18,463 nt of DNA from Mageeibacillus sp. UBA3708 (GCA_002371375.1 DFIB01000213.1:1-18463), one strand, 5' to 3'; shown: positions 1 through 8,215, numbered from the stretch's first letter. Numbers and translations: made by a program. The notes: generated by a model from the letters alone, not told the origin.

Positions 1-908
1 TTGAGCCTGAAGTAATCAGGACTGTCTTCTCTGATTCGACATGTGCAAGAGTCCGTAAGCTCCTTGAGGCGGTTGTCATGGACGGTACCGGTACAGCAGG
101 TCAGGTTCCGGGGTACTCGGTCGCAGGCAAGACATCCACGTCAACGATAGAGACAGGAGAACTCAAGGGATCTCACGTATTGTCATTCTCGTGCTATGCA
201 CCTTCATATGATCCGAAGATCGCTGTACTCGTTGTGCTCAATAAGCCTGAGGACAATTCCGTAGGTTCTTCGGCTCCTGCATCCACGGCAGCTGAGATCG
301 TTGCGGGCACCCTGAATTATATGGGTGTTCCGAGAAGATTCTCTGAAGAAGAGTATGATAAGTTGCTTAAGAAATATTTTGTTCAGTATGTTATTGACAA
401 GAATGCCGCTGATGCCTCATCACAGATATCGATCAACGGTCAGACTCCTGTTTACGGCACGGCGGATATGACGCCTGATACTGTCGTAGGATGGACATAT
501 CCGGACTACAGGAAAAAGCTGTATTCGACGGGAGTCGTTGTGCTCTATCCCGAACAGGTCACGGAGGATAAGATGCTCAAGACGGCAGTGCCGAATATGT
601 ACGGCATGACTGCGATAGAATGTATCGAGGCATGCAAACAGGCTAATCTGAACTGTGAGATAACGGGCGATGCGACCGGTGTATGTCTTGAGCAGGAGAT
701 TGAGATGGGCAGCCGGGTTCCGGCGGGCGAGATCATTAAGGTGACAATGGGAAGTCCTGACAAGCTGGATCCTTCGGGCAATAAGCCGAAGCCGACACCG
801 ACTCCGAAGCCGTCAGGAAGTAACAATGATGACAGAAATACTAACGGTTCAAATACCGACGATGAGGACGGTGTCGTCCGCGATAATGAAGGTACAGGGG
901 GAAACTGA
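1..908 (+). CDS. Class B penicillin-binding protein (SpoVD/FtsI type) with PASTA domain, 3' part only
   Basis: The reading frame is open from the left edge (first full codon at 3), so the start lies outside the window and about 301 codons are visible. This is the end of the transpeptidase domain of a class B PBP, which cross-links septal or spore peptidoglycan on the outer face of the membrane. The third active-site motif is at 129-137 and reads KTS within AGKTSTS, where the family normally has KTG. A PASTA domain covers roughly 585-751 (starts VPNMYGMTA, ends VPAGEIIKVTM). A Pro/Thr/Lys then Asn/Asp-rich low-complexity tail ends the protein. The catalytic serine (SxxK) and SxN motifs would lie upstream. 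The stop is 3 bp before murE, consistent with one operon. The PASTA tail and the position before murE resemble spoVD, but a division PBP (ftsI/pbpB) cannot be excluded from this fragment. Confidence 0.9.
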   Translation, partial: EPEVIRTVFSDSTCARVRKLLEAVVMDGTGTAGQVPGYSVAGKTSTSTIETGELKGSHVLSFSCYAPSYDPKIAVLVVLNKPEDNSVGSSAPASTAAEIVAGTLNYMGVPRRFSEEEYDKLLKKYFVQYVIDKNAADASSQISINGQTPVYGTADMTPDTVVGWTYPDYRKKLYSTGVVVLYPEQVTEDKMLKTAVPNMYGMTAIECIEACKQANLNCEITGDATGVCLEQEIEMGSRVPAGEIIKVTMGSPDKLDPSGNKPKPTPTPKPSGSNNDDRNTNGSNTDDEDGVVRDNEGTGGN

Positions 909-911
909 TAT

Positions 912-2417
912 ATGAGAACGAGACTTGAAGAGCTTCTCAAGGATACAAAATACAGGCTGGTATGCGGAGGTCTTGATACTGAGACGGGGAACATAATCTG
1001 GGACTCGCGTGAGGTCAGAAAGGGAGATGTTTTCGTTGCGGTTATCGGCAGGATAGACGGAACAAAATATGTACCGTTGTCGATAGATTCAGGCGCCTCT
1101 GTAATAGTTATAGATGAACATCAATCTTTGTATACCGATGAGGAATTGACTGCGCTTGCTGCTCCTAAGGGCGTTGCGGTCGTGGAGCTGCCGAACAGCC
1201 GCAGGGGACTCGGCATACTGTCTGCCAACAAATATGACCATCCGGAGAAGTCTCTGGAACTGTATGGTGTAACAGGCACGAAGGGCAAGACCACGTCTGC
1301 CTTTATGCTCCACATGATACTTCAGAGGGCGGGACGTATGCCGGGACTTATGGGTACCGCGGGCACCATAATGGGCGATAAGAGAGTTCATACGGAATAT
1401 ACGACATCAGAGGCCCCTCTTACTTACAAATTTATGGGAGAGCTCCGTGACAACGGCTACGACAGCTTCGTGATGGAGGCGTCCTCGCTCGGCCTCAAGC
1501 TCGAAAGAGATTACGGACTTCACTACAAAGCAGGCTGCTTCACCAACTTCTTCAGGGATCATGTGGGAGGGATCGAGCATCCTGATGAAGAGGATTATTT
1601 CCGGAGCAAACTGATAATATTCGATCACAGCGATTACGGTGTGGTCAACCTTGACTGCAGCAGAGCAGATGAGGTCTGTGAATATGCTTCAGCAAGATGC
1701 CATGTCGTAACTTACTCCATTAAAGATGAGAGAGCTGATCTGAGGGCAACTGACATGGTGCGCTGCATCAAAGACGGTGTAAGCGGCACAACATTCACGC
1801 TTGTGATCGGAGATGACAGATATACCGTATTTGTTCCGATCCCGGGAGTGTTCAATGTGTATAATGCACTGTGTGCTTTGAGCTGTGCTCATATAGCCGG
1901 GATCGATATGAAAGTAGCGGCCGAAGCTGTGGGATTCGTAAGGGTTCCCGGAAGGCTTGAGCCTGTTCACAACGATAGAGGCATCAACGTCCTGGTCGAT
2001 TATGCTCATAACGGTGAATCATTGGCCAGTGCGATCGGCACGGTAAGAGAATTTACGAAGGGTAAGGTGATAACTGTTTTCGGTGCGGGCGGTGAACGTC
2101 CGGCTGAGAGACGGTGGGATATGGGAAGAATATCGGGTGAGATGTCGGATTACTCCATAATCACAACGGATAATCCGCGGTCCGAAGACCCGATAAAGAT
2201 AATTGACGAAATATTGACAGGCATCAATCAGACTGACGGTCTTTACGAGTCCATACCGGACAGAAGAACGGCGATACTCAGGGGACTGAGTCTTGCTGTG
2301 GAAGGCGACACGGTACTCATTGCCGGAAGAGGCCATGAGGATTATCAGGATCTTGACGGCAAGATAGTCTATCTGGATGACCGTGAAGTGGCAAAGGAGT
2401 TCTTCGCAAATGAGTGA
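912..2417 (+). CDS. murE: UDP-N-acetylmuramoyl-tripeptide synthetase MurE
   Basis: Mur ligase of 501 aa, the normal length. It adds the third stem-peptide residue to UDP-MurNAc-L-Ala-D-Glu in the cytoplasm using ATP. The N-terminal substrate domain has the WDSREVRKGDVFVA signature (about 30-43). The ATP loop GTKGKTT is at 122-128, the lysine usually carbamylated is in DYFRSK (K233), and the C-terminal domain has DYAHN (363-367). DNPR at 420-423 followed by SEDP is the signature of meso-diaminopimelate ligases, so DAP is the likely substrate by family knowledge. Three catalytic-core motifs deviate: GTKGKTT instead of GTNGKTT, TTSE (164-167) instead of TTPE, and MEASSLGL (188-195), where the usual SSH/SSQ position is Leu193. 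The ATG follows an AGGGGG ribosome site at about 896-901. The gene lies 3 bp after the PBP stop and overlaps ftsW by 8 bp. Confidence 0.93.
   Translation: MRTRLEELLKDTKYRLVCGGLDTETGNIIWDSREVRKGDVFVAVIGRIDGTKYVPLSIDSGASVIVIDEHQSLYTDEELTALAAPKGVAVVELPNSRRGLGILSANKYDHPEKSLELYGVTGTKGKTTSAFMLHMILQRAGRMPGLMGTAGTIMGDKRVHTEYTTSEAPLTYKFMGELRDNGYDSFVMEASSLGLKLERDYGLHYKAGCFTNFFRDHVGGIEHPDEEDYFRSKLIIFDHSDYGVVNLDCSRADEVCEYASARCHVVTYSIKDERADLRATDMVRCIKDGVSGTTFTLVIGDDRYTVFVPIPGVFNVYNALCALSCAHIAGIDMKVAAEAVGFVRVPGRLEPVHNDRGINVLVDYAHNGESLASAIGTVREFTKGKVITVFGAGGERPAERRWDMGRISGEMSDYSIITTDNPRSEDPIKIIDEILTGINQTDGLYESIPDRRTAILRGLSLAVEGDTVLIAGRGHEDYQDLDGKIVYLDDREVAKEFFANE
2393..2399 (+). promoter_or_regulatory. Ribosome binding site that fixes the ftsW start
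   Basis: AAAGGAG ends 10 bp before the ATG at 2410. The longer in-frame start at 2377 has no Shine-Dalgarno sequence before it, so 2410 is preferred. The site lies inside the last codons of murE, which suggests translational coupling. Confidence 0.7.
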
Positions 2418-3816
2418 ACTCGGATCCAAGGCGCAGATAGAACAGCTTATAGCGAGCAAACCGTCACACGGGCAGGAGTTAAAGCTTAACAAAAAGAATA
2501 TGAAGCTGACTAACATCCCGCTTCTCATAATGCTGTTCGTTATTCTCTGCCTCGGGATCACGATCCTTTATTCGGTATCAAGTCCGATAGGTTACGCTGA
2601 AGAACAGGATTCGCTGTTCTATGTCAAAAAACAGATAAGATTCACGCTGATAGGGCTTGCACTTGCGTTGTTCTTTAACTTCGTCGACGTTACGAAGATT
2701 TTGTTCCGCAAATATATGCTGGTATGTGTTCTGTCGGGTGGTCTTGCACTCGCACTGGCAGTGGCGACGCTCCTGTTCGGCCAGACTTACAACGGCGCGA
2801 GGAGATGGTTTGTCATTGCAGGATTCCAGTTCCAGCCGTCAGAGCTCATAAAGGTTCTTGTTGTTGTAAGTTTTGCCGCGTACAGGCAGTTTATCGTTAA
2901 TCTCAGGAAGAGCGGGAAGCTCAGGAAAGAGCCGGGCAAAAAGCATCTCATCAGGGATTCAATGCTTGATTTTGTCGTTCCCGTAATGGGTGCCATTGTA
3001 ATTGACGTGCTGATATTGGCAGAGCCGCACGGATCCTGTGCGCTTATCATTGCTTCAGTTGTCTTCATATGTGCACTTGCATCCGGTATTCACTGGAGAT
3101 CGTGGGTAATCGGAATAGCCATCATGCTGGGTTTTGCGGTCGCGGTAGGCGCTCCGACCTATATGCTTATGCCGGCGGAGAAGGTGGCCAAGATAGAAGA
3201 GAAGGTCCTCAGCAACTTCAGTCACATCTTCAAGCGTCTTGAGATCTTCAACCAGGATGAGGAGAATAAAGAGGAATCAACTCTTACAGAGGATGATACA
3301 AGGCAGATTGACAGCGCTCATTACGCTCTCGGTTCCGGCGGAATGTGGGGCGTTGGCATGGGCATGTCCAGATCAAAATTTAATTATATCTCCGAGGCTC
3401 AGAATGACTACATCTTCTCCGTTTATGTTGAGGAGACGGGATTTGTCGGAGGAATGTTCCTGATAATACTGTATATGGTGATCCTTGGGATGTGTATGGC
3501 CGTCATATGGCATACTAAAGGAGTTTATTACAGAGTAGTCGCTTCCGGATGCACATCGATCATATTCATAGAGGCATTTATGAATATCGCGGTCGAGCTG
3601 CAGATAATACCGTCGACGGGTGTTACTCTTCCTTTCATAAGCTACGGCGGATCGGCACAGATCTTCCTGCTGGCTGCTTTCGGACTGATCCTCGGGTGTT
3701 CAAGGTATGGCACTTCAGAGGAGGAGGTTCCTGTGACAACGGGCGTGCCCGCGGAGACAGATGATCACACTACGGAGCATAAGGAGAATGAGCAGTGGAA
3801 TATCGATTTATTATAA
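2410..3816 (+). CDS. ftsW: FtsW/SpoVE-type SEDS peptidoglycan glycosyltransferase
   Basis: A 468-aa multi-pass membrane protein of the SEDS family, which polymerises lipid II into glycan strands together with a class B PBP such as the one at the start of the window. Visible family motifs are GARRW (129-133), QPSEL (142-146), a GSGGMWGVGMG loop, NDYIF (332-336) holding the conserved Asp333 thought to be catalytic, and LPFISYGGS (407-415). The first membrane segment begins near residue 36, after a polar N-terminus. A long charged loop at about 256-305, rich in Glu/Asp/Lys, is the usual large extracellular loop. The motif commonly QPDLGT/EPDFGT reads AEPHGSC here. The start at 2410 overlaps the murE stop and the gene ends inside murG. 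FtsW, SpoVE and RodA are hard to separate by sequence alone; the context between murE and murG favours FtsW or SpoVE. Confidence 0.93.
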   Translation: MSELGSKAQIEQLIASKPSHGQELKLNKKNMKLTNIPLLIMLFVILCLGITILYSVSSPIGYAEEQDSLFYVKKQIRFTLIGLALALFFNFVDVTKILFRKYMLVCVLSGGLALALAVATLLFGQTYNGARRWFVIAGFQFQPSELIKVLVVVSFAAYRQFIVNLRKSGKLRKEPGKKHLIRDSMLDFVVPVMGAIVIDVLILAEPHGSCALIIASVVFICALASGIHWRSWVIGIAIMLGFAVAVGAPTYMLMPAEKVAKIEEKVLSNFSHIFKRLEIFNQDEENKEESTLTEDDTRQIDSAHYALGSGGMWGVGMGMSRSKFNYISEAQNDYIFSVYVEETGFVGGMFLIILYMVILGMCMAVIWHTKGVYYRVVASGCTSIIFIEAFMNIAVELQIIPSTGVTLPFISYGGSAQIFLLAAFGLILGCSRYGTSEEEVPVTTGVPAETDDHTTEHKENEQWNIDLL

Positions 3817-4913
3817 CGGGCGGCGGTACATCCGGTCATATCAATCCCGCTCTGACGATCGCGGATACATTGATAAAATTCTATGAATCTCGGGGAGATT
3901 CATGCAGATGTATATTTACCGGGCGCAAGGATAAGCTTGAAGGCGAACTCGTGCCTAAGGCAGGGTATGAATTTCACCACGTGGATGCCGAGCCTTTCCC
4001 TATGAAGCCCTCCGGGCAGCTTGTAAGAGCCGTCAAGGCCATGCCCAAAGGCCGCAAGGTGTGTTCGGTACTCATTGAAGAGTTCAAGCCCGTGGCCGTC
4101 ATTACCACCGGCGGCTATTCATCGGTTCCGCTTCTCCTGGAGGCGCAGAGGCATAAGATCCCGGTAATGATCCACGAGGCAAATGCATTTCCGGGCAGGG
4201 CTAACCGCCAGTTCGGCAAAAAAGCTGCACTTGTAATGACAGGTTTTCCGGGAACGGAGGGGTATTTCGCGCGCGCGGCGAAAGTGGTCTATACGGGTAA
4301 TCCCGTCAGGGACATGATGTTCACTAAGGAGCGCAATGCCTGCAGAGAGGCTCTGGGACTGTCATCAGAGGACAAAATGGTATTTATTATGGGCGGTTCA
4401 CTCGGTGCCGCAACATTGACCGGATTTGCCCGCGAAGCCCTGAACAGCGGGAGATTTAACAATGTTAAATTTGTTCTCAGCTGCGGGAAGCAGCACGAAA
4501 GCGAATTCAAAAAGCTGTCCGACAGTTATCCCAATCTCGATGCGAGAAGTTACATAGATGATCCCGGAACATACATGGCTGCTGCCGATTGCTGTATCCT
4601 GAGAGCAGGCGCGATCACATGCGCGGAAGTCTGTGCGATCGGATGCTGCAGCGTGCTCGTTCCGTATCCCTATGCGGCACATGACCACCAGACATACAAT
4701 GCGAAGAGCATTTTGGATAAGGGCGGATGCGAGATGATGAGCGATGACGATGTCAAGGCAGGACATCTTATCCCTCTTTTGGAGAGCCTCTTAAATGACA
4801 GGGCAAAGCAGGATTCGCTCCGCCGTGGAAGTAAATCTATGGCAATGCCCGATACTTCTGCTATAATTGCAGAATCAATCAATGAGGTAGTTCAGTGGAC
4901 GACGAAGAATTGA
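3795..4913 (+). CDS. murG: UDP-GlcNAc:lipid I N-acetylglucosaminyltransferase MurG
   Basis: A 372-aa GT28 glycosyltransferase that converts lipid I to lipid II on the cytoplasmic face of the membrane. The glycine-rich N-terminal loop is GGGTSGH (9-15), followed by TTGGYSS, then HEANAFPGRAN (from 127; family form HEQNxxPGxxN). The C-terminal UDP-GlcNAc domain shows GGSLGA (200-205), ILRAGAITCAEV, and a DHQTYNA motif near the end of the donor site. Translation starts at GTG 3795, 8 bp after AAGGAG (3781-3786), overlapping ftsW by 22 bp. The next gene overlaps its 3' end by 19 bp. Length and both Rossmann domains are complete. Confidence 0.95.
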   Translation: MEYRFIITGGGTSGHINPALTIADTLIKFYESRGDSCRCIFTGRKDKLEGELVPKAGYEFHHVDAEPFPMKPSGQLVRAVKAMPKGRKVCSVLIEEFKPVAVITTGGYSSVPLLLEAQRHKIPVMIHEANAFPGRANRQFGKKAALVMTGFPGTEGYFARAAKVVYTGNPVRDMMFTKERNACREALGLSSEDKMVFIMGGSLGAATLTGFAREALNSGRFNNVKFVLSCGKQHESEFKKLSDSYPNLDARSYIDDPGTYMAAADCCILRAGAITCAEVCAIGCCSVLVPYPYAAHDHQTYNAKSILDKGGCEMMSDDDVKAGHLIPLLESLLNDRAKQDSLRRGSKSMAMPDTSAIIAESINEVVQWTTKN

Positions 4914-6088
4914 ACCAGCTTTTCGGTTTGGACGGGGAGGGAGAGGATTCTCCCGATACGGACAGGAGCGAAGATCAGCCCGCCGCAGATGACGGGGGCT
5001 TTGTCGTGGACGGGGAAGAGGAACCGGCGGTTATTGAAGATACTGACGAGAAGACTGAACCTGAACAGCCGCAAAAGCAAAAGAAGCCGAAGAAACCCAA
5101 GAAGAATAAGAAAGCTAAGAAGGACAAACAGGAGACTTCTCCCGTGCGTCGTACGCATGAGTGGTTCGATGAAGACCCTGATGACATACAGGATGAGAAG
5201 AATGTTGAAGAGCCTTACTATGAGGATGTGCCTGTAGAGGAACCCGTAACCGCAGTTCCGGAGGTCCGTCATTACAGGAAGATCCCGATCTCTGCAAAAG
5301 GAGTGGTGCTGACACTGTTTGCACTTCTTGTCATAGCGGGGATAGTCCTCGTATTTACTCTGGACTCATTTAAGATCAAGACAATAAACGTTGAGGGCAA
5401 CTATGTATTCACTGACGAGGAGTTGATCGAACTGTCAGGTATTAGATACGACTCTCATCTGTTCTTCGCGAATTATTCCAAAGCTGCAAGAGCTATCAAG
5501 GACAGCTCGCCTTATGTCCGCGACTGCAAGGTGTCTTTTACCTTCCCGTCGACAGTGAACATCAACGTGGAAGAGAGGAGCAAGATAGCATATGTCAAGA
5601 CTCCTGACGGATATGCGGCGCTCGATGACCAGGGAATAGTGCTGGAATTATCATCTTTTGATTCACATCACAAAGTGGCGCCGGTAATATCAGGACTCAA
5701 CATCACGCACGCCACATTGGGCAAGGAGATAGTCATCGGCAATTATTCCGATTATCAGAAATCACTGATAGTCATGGGTTCACTCATTGCTGCCGATACG
5801 AATAACAGGCAAGGCAGCTACTCGATCTTTGAGAATACCGAGGAGGTAAGAGTCCTGCCCAGCGGATACATCTTCCTGACGATAAGGCTTCCCAACAAGA
5901 ACCTGCTTCAGGTCAAGTTCGACAGCCTGGAGAAAATATCGACCCAGACGGCATGGCTTCTTTACGCTATAGATGCCCAGGTCTTTGAGCACGGGTTTGC
6001 CAACGGATCCCTGGATATGACAAGGGACGAACCTATCTACAGGCAGTTTGTGATCGATACTGACACAGAGACTGATCCCGTCACGTGA
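4895..6088 (+). CDS. ftsQ: Cell division protein FtsQ/DivIB
   Basis: A 397-aa bitopic divisome protein that links FtsL/FtsB-type partners to the septal synthase. The cytoplasmic N-terminus is unusually long (about 130 aa): acidic at 1-55, a Lys/Pro/Gln-rich stretch at 56-80, then acidic again. One membrane segment is at about 136-156. Outside, a POTRA domain follows (about 159-227, beginning FKIKTINVEGNYVFTDEEL) and then the FtsQ/DivIB beta domain, with YVKTPDGYAALDDQGIVLEL as its typical opening. Translation starts at GTG 4895 after a GAGGT site, 19 bp before the end of murG, so it is probably translationally coupled. Gram-positive DivIB proteins often have charged N-termini, but the Lys/Pro tract is striking. 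Confidence 0.9.
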   Translation: MDDEELNQLFGLDGEGEDSPDTDRSEDQPAADDGGFVVDGEEEPAVIEDTDEKTEPEQPQKQKKPKKPKKNKKAKKDKQETSPVRRTHEWFDEDPDDIQDEKNVEEPYYEDVPVEEPVTAVPEVRHYRKIPISAKGVVLTLFALLVIAGIVLVFTLDSFKIKTINVEGNYVFTDEELIELSGIRYDSHLFFANYSKAARAIKDSSPYVRDCKVSFTFPSTVNINVEERSKIAYVKTPDGYAALDDQGIVLELSSFDSHHKVAPVISGLNITHATLGKEIVIGNYSDYQKSLIVMGSLIAADTNNRQGSYSIFENTEEVRVLPSGYIFLTIRLPNKNLLQVKFDSLEKISTQTAWLLYAIDAQVFEHGFANGSLDMTRDEPIYRQFVIDTDTETDPVT

Positions 6089-6186
6089 TGATTTCTTTCT
6101 CAAAAAAAATATTGATTTTTTACAAAGAATGATACAATCAGAATATGTATAATTAACATTTTTGACATATATGAGTTACATTTCGG

Positions 6187-6215
6187 TTGAAGAGACGCCA
6201 TATTTGGGTTAAAAT
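6187..6215 (+). promoter_or_regulatory. Putative sigma-A promoter of ftsZ
   Basis: TTGAAG (6187-6192) and TAAAAT (6210-6215) are separated by 17 bp in the AT-rich 192-bp gap between ftsQ and ftsZ. Initiation would fall near 6222, giving a leader of about 60 nt. A second, weaker candidate is TTGATT (6112-6117) with TACAAT (6133-6138), but its spacing is only 15 bp. The rest of the gap (6089-6280) shows no gene and no convincing terminator. Confidence 0.5.
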
Positions 6216-6267
6216 CTGATATGTTGCTATATATATAATTAAATGTGCGCACGGAAATTGTATTGAC

Positions 6268-6275
6268 GGAGGAAG
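6268..6275 (+). promoter_or_regulatory. Ribosome binding site that fixes the ftsZ start
   Basis: GGAGGAAG lies just before ATG 6281. An upstream in-frame GTG at 6245 would add 12 residues but has no Shine-Dalgarno sequence, and the added residues do not resemble FtsZ. Confidence 0.7.
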
Positions 6276-6280
6276 ATAGC

Positions 6281-7714
6281 ATGTCTGACAAGCGTGGTTT
6301 TGTATTGGACGAGGAGAATTTTGCATCCATTAAAGTAATCGGTGTAGGCGGCGGTGGCTGCAATGCCGTTGACAGAATGGTTGACAGCGGAGTACAGGGA
6401 ATCGATTTCATCTGTGTTAACTCTGATAATCAGGCGCTTGCAAGGTGCAAAGCCGGTGTGAAGATCCAGATCGGACAGAAGGTCACGAGAGGTCTGGGCT
6501 GCGGAGCTGATCCCAGCGTCGGCGAGAAGGCCGCAGAAGAGTCCAAGGACGAGATTGCAGAAGCCATCAATAATACGGACATGCTGTTTATCACGGCAGG
6601 CATGGGCGGCGGTACAGGTACCGGTGCTGCACCTGTTGTTGCACAGATCGCTCAGGAACTCGGAATCCTTACGGTCGCCGTTGTTACAAGACCTTTCGGG
6701 TTTGAGGGCTCAAGAAGAGCTGCCAATGCCGAGAGAGGCATCAGAGAGCTCGCCAAGTATGTAGATTCACTTATCATCGTAGCTAATGACAAGCTCCTTG
6801 AAGTTGTTGACGAAGGCACATCCATCGAGGAATCCTTCAATATGGCAGACCAGGTACTGAAGTTCGGTGTTGCAGGTATCTCTGACCTCGTAGCTATCCC
6901 CGGACTCATCAACCTTGACCTTGCCGACGTAAGAAGAGTAATGACCAAGGCAGGTATCTGCCACATGGGTATCGGACGTGCTTCCGGTGAAGGAAGAGCA
7001 CAGGCTGCAGTTAAGCAGGCTATCAATTCACCTCTTCTTGATACTACGATCGAAGGCGCTAAGGGCGTAATCCTCAATTTCACCGGTGGGCGCAATATGA
7101 GACTGCAGGAGATCGATCAGGCAGCTTCCGTTGTAAGAGATGAAGTATCCGATGAAGCAGATATCATCGTAGGTGCAGTCGTTGATTCATCACTTGAGGA
7201 TGAGATCATGATCACCATCATCGCATCCGGTTTTGACAATACAGTTAATGCATCAGCAGGTCACAGGGCAAGCACATCCGTGCTGTCAAGGAACAATCCT
7301 AACCTGATCTCCGAGGCAAAGCCTGCACAGCCTGTATCACCTATCCAGTCTGTTGCTCCTTCAGTAGCTAAGGCACAGCCTCAGATCCAGGAGCAGCCTG
7401 TCTCAAGACCTGCGCCCGGTTTCCTGTTCGGTGACGATTCAGTTAACAATATCAGACCTCAGGCAGTAACCCCCGTTGCTCCCGTTGAAGAACCTGCTCC
7501 CATTCCGGAGCCCATTCCTCAGCCTTCATACCAGCAGCCTTCATACCAGCAGCCTTCATACCAGCAGCCTTCATACCAGCAGCCTGTTGCTCAGCCTGCT
7601 CCCCAGACTGCACAGCAGGGCGGAAGACCTCAGGTCAATGTAACGCCTGAGCAGACGGAGAAGCCTGCGAGATCAGCTAAGCCTTGGTTCATGTTCGGAA
7701 GAGATCCGGAGTAA
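6281..7714 (+). CDS. ftsZ: Cell division GTPase FtsZ
   Basis: A 477-aa tubulin homologue that polymerises with GTP into the Z-ring at midcell. The N-terminal Rossmann part begins IKVIGVGGGGCNAVDRM. The tubulin signature GGGTGTG is at 109-115, and the T7 catalytic loop NLDLAD at 211-216 carries both Asp residues. After about residue 315 comes a long Pro/Gln-rich linker with four exact PSYQQ repeats (415-434). The end is unusual: the canonical C-terminal peptide (consensus near IPxFLR), which binds FtsA, SepF or ZapA-like partners, is not seen. The protein instead ends KPWFMFGRDPE, and a similar PGFLFGDD occurs inside the linker at 379-386. No ftsA is next to it. It probably has its own promoter (6187-6215), and nrdR begins 12 bp after the stop, so read-through is likely. 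Confidence 0.97.
   Translation: MSDKRGFVLDEENFASIKVIGVGGGGCNAVDRMVDSGVQGIDFICVNSDNQALARCKAGVKIQIGQKVTRGLGCGADPSVGEKAAEESKDEIAEAINNTDMLFITAGMGGGTGTGAAPVVAQIAQELGILTVAVVTRPFGFEGSRRAANAERGIRELAKYVDSLIIVANDKLLEVVDEGTSIEESFNMADQVLKFGVAGISDLVAIPGLINLDLADVRRVMTKAGICHMGIGRASGEGRAQAAVKQAINSPLLDTTIEGAKGVILNFTGGRNMRLQEIDQAASVVRDEVSDEADIIVGAVVDSSLEDEIMITIIASGFDNTVNASAGHRASTSVLSRNNPNLISEAKPAQPVSPIQSVAPSVAKAQPQIQEQPVSRPAPGFLFGDDSVNNIRPQAVTPVAPVEEPAPIPEPIPQPSYQQPSYQQPSYQQPSYQQPVAQPAPQTAQQGGRPQVNVTPEQTEKPARSAKPWFMFGRDPE
7523..7582 (+). repeat. Perfect 15-bp tandem repeat, four copies, inside ftsZ
   Basis: The unit CCTTCATACCAGCAG occurs four times without a mismatch, in frame, encoding PSYQQ four times in the disordered FtsZ linker. 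Because the unit is a multiple of three, copy-number change by slippage would keep the frame. Confidence 0.95.
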
Positions 7715-7726
7715 AGGACGATCTAA

Positions 7727-8197
7727 GTGAGATGTCCCAAATGCGGCTGTGAGAACAGCAAAGTCATAGATTCGCGCAATGCTGACAGCATCAATGCTGT
7801 CAGAAGGCGCCGCGAATGTGAGAGCTGCGGTGAACGCTTCTCGACTCTGGAACGCATTGAGGGTATTCAGCCCCAAGTCATCAAGAAGGACGGAACCAGG
7901 CAGGAATTCTCGAGAGACAAGCTCCTTGCAGGACTTAATGCCTCATGTTCCAAGCGTCCGGTATCCAACAGGGTGCTGACAGATATATGCAATGAAGTGG
8001 AAAGCATGATCTCTTCGAAGTCATCGAGAGAGATCACCACCACTGAGATCGGAGAGTATGTCATGAACAGACTCTTCAATATCGACAAAGTAGCATATGT
8101 CAGATTTGCTTCCGTATACAAGGATTTCACTGATCCCGATTCGTTTGCTCATGAAGTCCGCCGTATGGAAGAGAACAGGAATCAAGAGAATAAATAA
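7727..8197 (+). CDS. nrdR: Transcriptional repressor NrdR
   Basis: A 156-aa repressor of ribonucleotide reductase genes that senses ATP/dATP. The N-terminal zinc ribbon is complete, with Cys3/Cys6 (CPKC) and Cys31/Cys34 (CESC). An ATP-cone domain follows (about 49-139, starting QVIKKDGTRQEFSRDKL). Length is standard for the family. The start is GTG 7727, preceded by AAAGGA at about 7713-7718. It lies 12 bp after ftsZ and 18 bp before the response regulator, so it is probably co-transcribed. Its targets (NrdR boxes before nrd genes) are not in this window. Confidence 0.96.
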   Translation: MRCPKCGCENSKVIDSRNADSINAVRRRRECESCGERFSTLERIEGIQPQVIKKDGTRQEFSRDKLLAGLNASCSKRPVSNRVLTDICNEVESMISSKSSREITTTEIGEYVMNRLFNIDKVAYVRFASVYKDFTDPDSFAHEVRRMEENRNQENK

Positions 8198-8215
8198 CAG
8201 GGATGGTAAGTTTAA

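Noticed and set aside
545..994. Minus-strand open frame of 149 codons over the PBP tail
   Set aside because: Its Ser/Pro/Gly-rich product is the complement of the low-complexity PASTA tail and spans the PBP-murE junction.
6162..6167. Perfect TTGACA upstream of ftsZ
   Set aside because: No -10 element is found 16-18 bp downstream, so I did not call it a promoter; the pair at 6187/6210 fits better.
7523..7582. Considered as a CRISPR-like array
   Set aside because: The units are directly adjacent with no spacers and encode PSYQQ in the ftsZ frame.
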